Positions 6,658-11,763 of a DNA stretch of 11,763 bases are shown in pieces. Source of the DNA: Gemmatimonadota bacterium (GTDB taxonomy: Bacteria; Gemmatimonadota; Gemmatimonadetes; Gemmatimonadales; GWC2-71-9); contig QHTW01000022.1 in assembly GCA_003220955.1 (NCBI GenBank), positions 1 to 11,763 of the forward strand. The letters are read 5' to 3'. The notes under the pieces were generated by a model. The model saw nothing but the letters and a program-made list of their open reading frames with translations. It was not told where the DNA came from and did not search any database. Position 1 is the stretch's first letter. Each line of letters starts with the position of its first letter. A program made the translations under genes and the position numbers.

Positions 6658-7063
6658 GCGAGAGGATCGACACGATCCACATCGACGTAATGATCACGGC
6701 GCTGCCGACACACCACCGGCAGATTGCGTGAATGACGAAGAGCTCAAGGTAGGTGAGGTACGCGGTAAAGACCACGCCCGCCGTCGCGAGCACACCGAGC
6801 ATCACGTTCCACTTGCGTTCGACCAGCGCCGCGGGCCTGAGGGAGACGAGCGCAACAATCAGCACCGCGAGATATCCTACCACGCCGTACAACGCGACTG
6901 GAAATCCCAGAAACACAGCCCATTGGCTCGTCTGCACCGTCTCGCACCCACCCGAGGCTCCGCATTTGATCGGGCCACCAAAACCGAGGGCGTGCAGCCA
7001 GAGATACAGCGCGACAAACAGGCCGACGAGCGCGAGCAACGCGATCGCCTGGCGGGAGCGCAT
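6593..7063 (-). CDS. VKOR-family disulfide-generating membrane protein
   Basis: The 156-residue product is a bacterial vitamin K epoxide reductase homologue, which reoxidises a DsbA-like partner and passes electrons to quinone, replacing DsbB. It has four or five predicted membrane helices. The loop cysteines are Cys34 and Cys40 (IKCGASGGCETVQTSQW) followed by the conserved serine/tryptophan region, and the active-site pair is Cys115 and Cys118 in ICRWCVGSA. All four functional cysteines are therefore present. The ATG at 7063 shares one base with the dsbA-like stop (TGATG), indicating coupled translation. The basic, proline-rich tail (SPPPRDLPA) extends into the end of the convergent acs gene. 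The family call is secure; the exact quinone is not visible. Confidence 0.93.
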   Translation of the reverse strand: MRSRQAIALLALVGLFVALYLWLHALGFGGPIKCGASGGCETVQTSQWAVFLGFPVALYGVVGYLAVLIVALVSLRPAALVERKWNVMLGVLATAGVVFTAYLTYLELFVIHAICRWCVGSAVIITSMWIVSILSLRSPAIHTDRAVSPPPRDLPA

Positions 7064-7746
7064 CAATGTCGCGGCTTCGGCGTCGGCGCGTGGGCGATGA
7101 TACTGTCGGCGATCGCTTTGAAATCGTCAGAACCCGGCAGCCGGCGGAACGCGAGCTTCTTGCCGTTCGCGAAAAACGTCGGCGTGCCGTCGACGCGTAA
7201 CGAATCGCCTTCTTGGCGGCTGTATTCGATGCGCTGCGCGTAGCGGCCGGCCTGCATGCATACGTCGTATGCGTTGAGGTCGACGCCGGCGGCCTGCGCG
7301 AGGCTGCGGAACAGGCTTGACGGATCCTTGCCCGTCTGCGCCCACTGATGGTGCGCGAACAGCTGGTCCTGCATCTCGAAGTATCGCCCCTGCGCACCAG
7401 CGCATTGTGCCGCGTGCGCGGCGAAGCGCGAATACTTGTGAATCGGAAGCGGATAGTCGCGGAATTTCCACCGCACTCGGCCCGTGTTGATCAACTGCTC
7501 CTTGATCGTCGGCATCTGGATGGTCGCGAATGTCGCGCACACCGGACACTCGAAATCCAGATACTCGGTGACCTCGACCGGCGCACTTCCCTGACCCAGC
7601 GAGTACCCGCGAAAGCCGTCGTCTCTGACGGTGGGTGGCGGGCCGGCCGCGGCCGGGGGCGCGCCGCCGCCCGCACGCAACAGCGTGAACACGGTGATTC
7701 CCAGCACGACGGCGAGCACGGTCAACACCACATAGAATCGATTCAT
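7063..7746 (-). CDS. DsbA-like thiol:disulfide oxidoreductase, membrane-anchored
   Basis: The 227-residue protein should insert disulfides into exported proteins. An N-terminal hydrophobic segment (5-23) with no clear cleavage site suggests an anchor or uncleaved signal, followed by a Gly/Ala/Pro-rich linker. The thioredoxin fold begins near residue 53 (APVEVTEYLDFECPVC), with the active site Cys67-Pro-Val-Cys70 and the cis-proline loop GTPTFF (187-192, Pro189). The helical insertion between them includes FRDYPLPIHKYSRFAAHAAQCA and FEMQDQLFAHH, typical of the DsbA/DSBA-like thioredoxin group. Extra cysteines 115 and 163 may form a structural disulfide. Its ATG overlaps the stop of the preceding small gene by four bases, and the VKOR gene follows, so partner and reoxidant are co-expressed. 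Confidence 0.94.
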   Translation of the reverse strand: MNRFYVVLTVLAVVLGITVFTLLRAGGGAPPAAAGPPPTVRDDGFRGYSLGQGSAPVEVTEYLDFECPVCATFATIQMPTIKEQLINTGRVRWKFRDYPLPIHKYSRFAAHAAQCAGAQGRYFEMQDQLFAHHQWAQTGKDPSSLFRSLAQAAGVDLNAYDVCMQAGRYAQRIEYSRQEGDSLRVDGTPTFFANGKKLAFRRLPGSDDFKAIADSIIAHAPTPKPRH

Positions 7747-8039
7747 GCCTCGCGGTTTCCTCGCCAGGGCTCGTCATCATCCGGATCATCGAGTGAGAGC
7801 TCGCCACCCAGCGCCTCGTCGACGATGCGACGGCTCTCGGCCACGTCCGGCGTATCGTAGGTACTGCGCACCTCGTAGTGAAACAGCTCACTGCGGGCGT
7901 TGCCCAGCAGTTTTTGCAGCTCCGGCGCCGCATCGAGCAACCGGCCCGCCCGGTCCAGCTCTTGTATGCGCGCGGCTAAAGCCCGGAGCAGCGCCACGAG
8001 ACGTTGCGCTCGCTCGGGCCCGTAAATTTCTTCGCTCAT
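7743..8039 (-). CDS. Small acidic helical protein of unknown function
   Basis: I do not recognise this 98-residue protein. It has no membrane segment or signal peptide. Residues 8-45 are strongly helical and leucine/alanine-rich (AQRLVALLRALAARIQELD), giving an amphipathic or coiled-coil character, and the C-terminus is very acidic (GGELSLDDPDDDEPWRGN). No cysteine is present, so it is not itself a redox protein. The start at 8039 follows GGGAGGT at a five-base spacing, a strong ribosome site. It is the first gene of the set with the dsbA-like and VKOR genes and overlaps the former by four bases, so a link to that operon is likely but its job is unknown. Confidence 0.75.
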   Translation of the reverse strand: MSEEIYGPERAQRLVALLRALAARIQELDRAGRLLDAAPELQKLLGNARSELFHYEVRSTYDTPDVAESRRIVDEALGGELSLDDPDDDEPWRGNREA

Positions 8040-8053
8040 CGCTACCTCCCGGC

Positions 8054-8069
8054 ACACGGGAACCCGTGT
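8054..8069. promoter_or_regulatory. 16-base palindrome in the leader of the disulfide operon
   Basis: ACACGGG-AA-CCCGTGT has two perfect seven-base arms. It lies on the transcribed leader between the putative -10 box and the ribosome site of the 98-residue protein gene, beginning roughly six bases after the expected transcription start. The two-base centre is too short for an RNA hairpin loop, so a dimeric repressor operator is the better reading. No regulator is linked in the window. Confidence 0.4.
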
Positions 8070-8081
8070 CCCTGCCGTGGC

Positions 8082-8087
8082 ATTATA
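8082..8087 (-). promoter_or_regulatory. -10 box (TATAAT) upstream of the disulfide operon
   Basis: A perfect TATAAT occurs on the minus strand, about 43 bases before the start of the 98-residue protein gene, in otherwise AT-richer DNA than its surroundings. No good -35 hexamer stands 16-18 bases further upstream, so the promoter may depend on an activator or on other contacts. Confidence 0.45.
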
Positions 8088-8152
8088 CAACACAACCAAT
8101 TATCTTGCGGCGCCGTTTTTACGAGCTCCCAACCCGAAAGGAAAGTTCCTGC

Positions 8153-8422
8153 ATGGCCAAAAAGCGTGGTGAGCCCCGGAAGTACGCGATTCCCACCAGC
8201 TTCGAGCAGGCGCGCGACGAGTTGTTCTCGCACATTCTCCGGTGCGGCGTATTGGAGGCCGGGCCCGAGCATCAAAAGGAATGGTTCGACGACACCTTGC
8301 TGTATCTTGCGGATCGCTTCGCCGACCTCACCGAGACGGAATTGAACGAGCTGCGCGTCCTAGGCGAGCGCTACTGCCGCCCCGTCGTGCCGCGCAACAC
8401 TCCCGTCGGTGTAAACGCCTGA
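8153..8422 (+). CDS. Small cytoplasmic protein of unknown function
   Basis: I cannot name a family for this 89-residue protein. It starts MAKKRGEPRKYAIPTSFEQA, has a basic N-terminus, and then helical segments: ARDELFSHILRCGVLEA (20-36) and HQKEWFDDTLLYLADRFADL (40-59), followed by TETELNELRVLGERYCRPVV. There is no signal peptide or membrane helix. Two cysteines are at residues 31 and 75. The ribosome site AAAGGAAAG lies seven to ten bases upstream of the ATG. The gene stands alone with its own intrinsic terminator 20 bases after the stop, so it is a separate transcription unit. The frame is open further upstream, but that part is antisense to the neighbouring gene. Confidence 0.8.
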   Translation: MAKKRGEPRKYAIPTSFEQARDELFSHILRCGVLEAGPEHQKEWFDDTLLYLADRFADLTETELNELRVLGERYCRPVVPRNTPVGVNA

Positions 8423-8441
8423 CGGCAACCGTTTCGGAAGG

Positions 8442-8472
8442 AGGGCGCCCGCTCAATGGGCGCCCTTTTTTT
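8442..8472 (+). terminator. Intrinsic terminator
   Basis: A perfect nine-base stem (AGGGCGCCC paired with GGGCGCCCT) encloses a seven-base loop and runs straight into a T tract ending at 8472. It closes the 89-residue protein gene whose stop is 20 bases upstream. No matching T tract follows on the other strand, so it acts mainly on plus-strand transcripts. Confidence 0.92.
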
Positions 8473-8474
8473 CG

Positions 8475-8957
8475 CTACCTGTCGCGCCACCAGCTGGGGA
8501 ACCAGCGCAGCCGCCATCCCGCTGCTACCCGCACCCCGCCCGCAAAGCCGAGCTCGGCATACCAGGCCTCTCTTCGTCCCGGCGCGCCTTCAAAACCCAG
8601 CAATACCGCCAAGAATCCCTGACCCGGAGTACTGCGACGGGCGCTGAACGCCGCTCCCATACCGGCATACAGTCCCGGACCGGACCGAGCCGCGGAATTC
8701 ACCAGCAGCTGCACCGTCAGCTGTGCCCGCAGCGCCGCGCGCTCCGCCACCGTACCGCCGGCGAGCGCGAGCGCGACGCGCGTGTCGGCCGCTGGACGAT
8801 GGGCGAGCGCGAGCTCCGCGCCGGCGAACGAGCGATTGGTTACGGCCGCCGCGGCGCCCAGACTCAGTTCGGTGGCCGTCAGTTGCTGCGCGTGTGCGAG
8901 CGGGGCCACGAACGACGCGAGAACCAAGAGGGAGACGGGAAGCGCGATCCTACGCAA
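8475..8957 (-). CDS. Small exported protein, likely outer-membrane or periplasmic
   Basis: The 160-residue product begins, from a TTG start, MRRIALPVSLLVLASFVAPL followed by AHA|QQ, a clear signal peptide. The mature part alternates small hydrophobic and polar residues in short strand-like pieces (ADTRVALALAGG, LRAQLTVQLLV, GPGLYAGMGAAF, FLAVLLGFEG, WYAELGFAGGVRVAAGWRLRWF), consistent with a small beta barrel or beta-rich lipid-facing protein. I do not recognise a family. The TTG at 8957 is the only in-frame start before the signal peptide and overlaps the OsmC gene by eight bases; there is no clear ribosome site, so translation may rely on coupling. The stop lies directly beside the convergent terminator. 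Confidence 0.72.
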   Translation of the reverse strand: MRRIALPVSLLVLASFVAPLAHAQQLTATELSLGAAAAVTNRSFAGAELALAHRPAADTRVALALAGGTVAERAALRAQLTVQLLVNSAARSGPGLYAGMGAAFSARRSTPGQGFLAVLLGFEGAPGRREAWYAELGFAGGVRVAAGWRLRWFPSWWRDR

Positions 8958-9357
8958 TGGCGACGTCGTAACGGATCGCGATGTCGGGCGCGAGCGACGC
9001 GACGACCGAGCAGTACTTCTCCAGCGAGAGGTCGACGGCGCGCCGCACCTTCGTTTCATCGGCGCCTTCCCCGCGCACACTGAAGTGAAACGCAATCGCG
9101 GTGTAGCGGCGCGGCTCCTCGTCACGGCGCGTCCCGCGCACCAAAATTTCCAGGCTCTCGAGCTTGACGCGCTGCTTCTGCAGAATGATGACGACATCCG
9201 ACGCCGTGCAGGTCGCGGCGGCGAGCAACAGCATCTCGGCCGGCGATGTCGCGGCCGCCGAATCGCCGTCCACCAGAATCGGAGGGCGTCCGGTCCCGCT
9301 GCCTTCGAACTGAAGCTGCTTGAGCCATCGTGTCGCCACTTCGGCGGTTTTCGCCAT
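8950..9357 (-). CDS. OsmC/Ohr-family protein
   Basis: The 135-residue product has the OsmC fold signature: TSPAEMLLLAAATCTASDVV (38-56) carrying Cys50, and LEKYCSVVASL (112-122) carrying Cys116, the two thiols that reduce peroxides in this family. The N-terminal strand region contains GSGTGRPPILVDGDSAAATS, as in OsmC-like rather than classic Ohr proteins. The likely role is thiol-dependent peroxide or stress detoxification in the cytoplasm; substrate is not visible. It starts one base after the preceding exported-protein gene ends and overlaps the next gene by eight bases, so it is embedded in an operon with two exported proteins. Confidence 0.9.
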   Translation of the reverse strand: MAKTAEVATRWLKQLQFEGSGTGRPPILVDGDSAAATSPAEMLLLAAATCTASDVVIILQKQRVKLESLEILVRGTRRDEEPRRYTAIAFHFSVRGEGADETKVRRAVDLSLEKYCSVVASLAPDIAIRYDVAIA

Positions 9358-9358
9358 G

Positions 9359-9880
9359 TCAGTTGCCGCGCCGTGTCGTGAGACCGATGTACAGCCGGTG
9401 CCGGCGCATCCTGTCCATCCCGTGATACTCGATGAGCCAGTTGAACGTGGAGCGATACCGCAGCTCGAATCCGAAGACCGTGTTGAGCCACAGCCCCGGA
9501 CATCCCGGATCTGACGCGCAGCCGTCGCGACCCGCTATGCCTATGCCTCCGCCGATGTACGGGGTGGCCACCGTTTCGTCGGCGGTGAAGCGCCAGAGCA
9601 CCTCGAAATTGCCGACGTACGTGTTGGGTCCGTTGAACAGACCGACCTCCGCCGAGGGCCGCAGCCGCAGACGATTGGAGAAGAGATCGCCGATGTCCAG
9701 CGTGCTTCCCAGCACCAGCTGCGCGGATCGTCTGAAATCGACGCCGCCGCGCACGCCGAATCCGAGCAGCCCGAGGCGGGTTCCGCCATGCTTGGCGTTC
9801 TTGGGCGGCACGAATTGTTGGGCTGCACCGTCGGCGACCACCATCGCGCCGAGGGCGAGGGCCAACGCGACGATGCGCAT
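9359..9880 (-). CDS. Exported beta-barrel-like outer-membrane protein
   Basis: The 173-residue product begins MRIVALALALGAMVVADGAA|QQ, a signal peptide. The mature part consists of repeated amphipathic strands with aromatic or glycine turns: RLGLLGFGVRGGVDF, AQLVLGSTLDIGDLF, LRLRPSAEVGLF, YVGNFEVLWRFTA, TPYIGGGIGIAG, NTVFGFELRYRSTFNWLIEY and a final HRLYIGLTT. This is the pattern of an eight-strand or similar outer-membrane barrel. Cys121 and Cys127 lie six residues apart in a turn and could form a disulfide. The ATG at 9880 has AGGAGG twelve bases upstream; another ATG at 9919, overlapping the upstream gene's stop as ATGA, would add 13 residues. No named family is recognised. Confidence 0.78.
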   Translation of the reverse strand: MRIVALALALGAMVVADGAAQQFVPPKNAKHGGTRLGLLGFGVRGGVDFRRSAQLVLGSTLDIGDLFSNRLRLRPSAEVGLFNGPNTYVGNFEVLWRFTADETVATPYIGGGIGIAGRDGCASDPGCPGLWLNTVFGFELRYRSTFNWLIEYHGMDRMRRHRLYIGLTTRRGN

Positions 9881-9915
9881 TCCGGGCACCGACCTCCTCT
9901 TCCGGCTGGGACAGT

Positions 9916-10464
9916 TCATGGGACGGCCTGCGCGCTGTCCTTGCGGCGAGCCCCCCCGCCAGCCCCGCCCGCCGCCGCGGTGCGGCCGTAGTCCCAAAGA
10001 GCGTAGACGGCAATCGCGGCGGTGGCCCATGCGAGATGTCGAGTGTAGGTCCAATCGGCGATCGCCGCCACCAGCGTGAGCAGCTGCGCGATCGTCACCG
10101 CCTTCCCCCCCGCGCGCGCCGGCACCGCCACCGGACGACGCAGCAGCCAGGTCGCGAGAAATCCGAGCACGGCCAGAATGTCCCGCAGCAGGACGCCCAG
10201 CACCTCATACCAAGCGAGTAACCCGCGGCGGGCGATCGTCACGAACGCAACGACCATGAAGAACTTGTCCGCGATGGGGTCGAATACCGCGCCGGCACGT
10301 GACGAGCCATGCCGCCGGGCGAGCAAGCCGTCACCCACGTCGCTCGCCGCGGCGGCCGCGACGATCGCGAGCTGCCACAGGGGCGAGCGCACCACCGGAA
10401 ATAGGACGGCGAGCGGAAAACGCAGCGCCGTCAGAGCGTCGGCTACCGCAAAACGCGGTTTCAC
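9916..10464 (-). CDS. CDP-alcohol phosphatidyltransferase family membrane protein
   Basis: These enzymes transfer a phosphatidyl group from CDP-diacylglycerol to an alcohol such as glycerol-3-phosphate. The diagnostic motif is complete: Asp42, Asp45-Gly46, Ala49-Arg50, Gly58, Asp62 and Asp66 (SDVGDGLLARRHGSSRAG, then AVFDPIADK). The gap between Arg50 and Gly58 is seven residues, one less than in E. coli PgsA. Four to six membrane helices are predicted in 182 residues, and the tail is Gly/Ala-rich and basic. The head-group alcohol cannot be told from sequence, so PgsA is only one possibility. The GTG start at 10464 has AAGGTAGG just before it. The stop overlaps an ATG upstream of the next gene. 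Confidence 0.9.
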   Translation of the reverse strand: MKPRFAVADALTALRFPLAVLFPVVRSPLWQLAIVAAAAASDVGDGLLARRHGSSRAGAVFDPIADKFFMVVAFVTIARRGLLAWYEVLGVLLRDILAVLGFLATWLLRRPVAVPARAGGKAVTIAQLLTLVAAIADWTYTRHLAWATAAIAVYALWDYGRTAAAGGAGGGARRKDSAQAVP

Positions 10465-10479
10465 CCTACCTTAGCCTCC

Positions 10480-10938
10480 GTGGACGTCAAGCTGCTCAAA
10501 CAAGCCGCCATCTTTCAGGATCTCGACGACGGGGAGCTGGCCCGCGTCGCGGAAGTGTGTCGCGAACAGAAGTTCACCGTCGGCCAGTACGTGTTCAAGG
10601 AAGGCGAGCCGGGCAACCGCCTATTCCTGATTTCGGACGGCGAAGTCCGGATCTCGCGAACGATCCCCGGCTCGGGTGAAGAAGCACTCGCGGTCCTCAA
10701 GCCGGGTGCTTGCTTCGGCGAAATGTCGATTTTCGATCGCTCGGAGCGCTCGACCGACGCGATCGCGAACAACGCCTGTACCCTGATCACGATTTCCAGG
10801 TCCGATTTCGAACTGCTGCTCGACTTCAATCGCGACGTCGCCTACAAGGTGCTGTGGTCCGTCGTGCGGCTTCTGTCCGCACGGCTGCGCGTGACGAACG
10901 ACAATCTGCGGTCGTTCCTCGCGATGTCCATGTTCTAA
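10480..10938 (+). CDS. Stand-alone cyclic-nucleotide-binding domain protein
   Basis: The 152-residue product consists of one CRP-type nucleotide-binding beta roll and its helix. Marks are FKEGEPGNRLFLISDGEVRI (39-58), and the phosphate-binding cassette FGEMSIFDRSERSTDAIANN (79-98), with Glu81 and Arg90 at the family ligand positions and Ser91-Thr92 following. After the C-helix (about 117-140) it ends with no helix-turn-helix, so it is not a CRP-type transcription factor. It may sense cAMP, cGMP or another ligand and act on a partner, but none is visible. The GTG start lies only 15 bases from the divergent phosphatidyltransferase start and has no ribosome site, so its promoter must overlap the neighbouring gene. 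It is followed by a DoxX-like gene after ten bases. Confidence 0.9.
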   Translation: MDVKLLKQAAIFQDLDDGELARVAEVCREQKFTVGQYVFKEGEPGNRLFLISDGEVRISRTIPGSGEEALAVLKPGACFGEMSIFDRSERSTDAIANNACTLITISRSDFELLLDFNRDVAYKVLWSVVRLLSARLRVTNDNLRSFLAMSMF

Positions 10939-10948
10939 CGGAGACCTG

Positions 10949-11308
10949 GTGAACGCTTTGGCGCCGTATGCCGCATTCTTTATGCGGCTGGCAGTTGGTG
11001 GTGTGTTCCTGAGCCGCGGCTTGGATCGGGTCCAAGGCGGCATCCCCTACTTCTCAGTGGGAACGCTCCTGATCCTTGTCGTGATCGCGATCGAGACGGT
11101 CGGGGCGGGGTGTGTGCTGCTCGGCATGTGGACCCGCTTCTGGGCCACGGCGATGGCCGCGTACATGGCGGTGACGATCATCGCGACCAAGCTGCCGCAT
11201 CACGCCAACATCGAGCTCGAGGCCCTGCTGCTCGCGGGCGCCGTCACCCTGATGGCGCTGGGCGACGGGCCGTTGTCCATCGGCATCCGCTTCAAGAAAA
11301 CGATCTAA
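10949..11308 (+). CDS. DoxX-like four-helix membrane protein
   Basis: The 119-residue product has four predicted helices (about 9-22, 37-58, 63-80, 89-106). The opening FMRLAVGGVFLSRGLDRVQGG resembles the start of DoxX/YqjF proteins, including the small-residue helix and the (S/H)G-x-x-K/R turn, and GxxLLLGxxT-like (VGAGCVLLGMWTRF) follows the second helix. DoxX proteins are membrane proteins often linked to thiol or sulfur oxidation, though the biochemical role of most is unproven. The GTG start is preceded at five bases by GGAG. It follows the nucleotide-binding protein by ten bases, probably in one transcript. Its stop overlaps the convergent gene's stop. Confidence 0.82.
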   Translation: MNALAPYAAFFMRLAVGGVFLSRGLDRVQGGIPYFSVGTLLILVVIAIETVGAGCVLLGMWTRFWATAMAAYMAVTIIATKLPHHANIELEALLLAGAVTLMALGDGPLSIGIRFKKTI

Positions 11309-11763
11309 TGCAGGATTCTTAGAACCCCCGCGTCGGCGCCGGCCCGCAGGAAGCTCTCGGGATCCGTCGCCGGGATCGCCACGCCCGTCTGCTTGCGCCA
11401 GCGCTTCGCGCTGGCCTCCATATACTCCTCGAGCGAGCCGCCGGCCCATTCGACCGCGTCGTCTTTCATCTGGCGGACGATGTCTTCCCAGGTGCCCACA
11501 TAGGTCGAGCCGGATACCGTGCTGACGCGATGCAGTTCGCCGCTCCCCCCCTTGGCGCCCCCCTCGCCGCCTTTGTACTTCATCCCCTGCAGCTCGGTGA
11601 GCAGCGTGCCGAATAGCTCCAGCTGGCGCGGATCGCGGATTTGGCCGTCCGGCGTCATCGCTTCGATCTCCGAGAGCAGGAGGTCTTCCGGGGCGGCATC
11701 GCCGGCGAGCTCATTCAAGCGTTCGTTCCACGGCACGAGCTCCGGATCGTCGTCGGGCAGGCG
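11305..11763 (-). CDS. Protein of unknown function, entering from the right edge
   Basis: The frame is open to the window edge, giving at least 152 residues; a GTG at 11736 could be a start, but conserved-looking sequence (LPDDDPELVPWNERLNE) continues upstream of it, so the gene probably begins outside. The visible part has an acidic helical section (PEDLLLSEIEAMTPDGQI), a glycine-rich linker (KGGEGGAKGGSGE), then a helical C-terminal part with TYVGTWEDIVRQMKDDAVEW and EEYMEASAKRWRKQTG, ending in SFLRAGADAGVLRILH. There is no membrane helix. I do not recognise a family. The stop overlaps the DoxX-like gene's stop by three bases in tail-to-tail arrangement. Confidence 0.75.
   Translation of the reverse strand, partial: RLPDDDPELVPWNERLNELAGDAAPEDLLLSEIEAMTPDGQIRDPRQLELFGTLLTELQGMKYKGGEGGAKGGSGELHRVSTVSGSTYVGTWEDIVRQMKDDAVEWAGGSLEEYMEASAKRWRKQTGVAIPATDPESFLRAGADAGVLRILH

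Noticed and set aside
8958..10013. Very long N-terminal extension of the last exported protein through the OsmC and barrel-protein genes
   Set aside because: It reads an alternate frame of two convincing genes; a signal peptide begins at the TTG at 8957.
10480..10938. CRP-type transcription factor that could bind the palindrome near acs
   Set aside because: The protein ends after the C-helix and has no helix-turn-helix.

Overview
The window reads as one GC-rich bacterial chromosome segment, densely packed with genes, most of them housekeeping. Many genes touch or overlap by a few bases, and several small exported proteins have signal peptides ending just before a Gln-rich start (AHA|QQ, GAA|QQ). 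GC content, overlap style and this mixture of genes would suit Gemmatimonadota or a similar soil or sediment lineage, but that is an inference from general character and no marker gene here proves it. There is no tRNA, rRNA, insertion sequence, prophage or CRISPR array, and no stretch above 300 bases lacks a gene.

Left part (1-1815). Two tetrapyrrole genes run leftward in the order hemD then hemC, coupled by an ATGA overlap, and hemC leaves the window. A divergent TPR-repeat protein gene follows on the plus strand.

Cytochrome c maturation block (1777-4543, minus strand). Reading in transcription order: a STAS-domain protein, a single-domain response regulator, ccmA, ccmB, ccmC and a 40-residue ccmD. 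Every junction is an overlap or a 15-base gap, so this looks like one operon. CcmABCD should load heme on the far side of the membrane for attachment to apocytochromes. ccmC, however, is broken as written: its N-terminal part (with the HVPAAIW motif) and the rest (with the WWTWD motif) lie in different frames and roughly 20 codons that should encode a membrane helix are absent.

Central part (4544-8475). Acetyl-CoA synthetase (acs) diverges from the STAS gene across a 167-base intergenic region holding a CRP/FNR-type palindrome. After acs comes a minus-strand disulfide-forming set: a small acidic protein, a DsbA-like thioredoxin-fold protein and a VKOR-type membrane oxidase, which would together oxidise exported cysteines. 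A plus-strand 89-residue protein of unknown function ends in a clear intrinsic terminator.

Right part (8475-11763). A minus-strand chain of four touching genes encodes a CDP-alcohol phosphatidyltransferase, an exported barrel-like protein, an OsmC-family protein and a second small exported protein. Divergent from it are a lone cyclic-nucleotide-binding domain protein and a DoxX-like membrane protein. A protein of unknown function enters from the right edge.

No striking new system is evident. The points most worth a second look are the damaged ccmC, the ccmD gene too small for many annotations, the signalling pair fused to the ccm operon, and the regulatory palindromes upstream of acs and of the disulfide operon.
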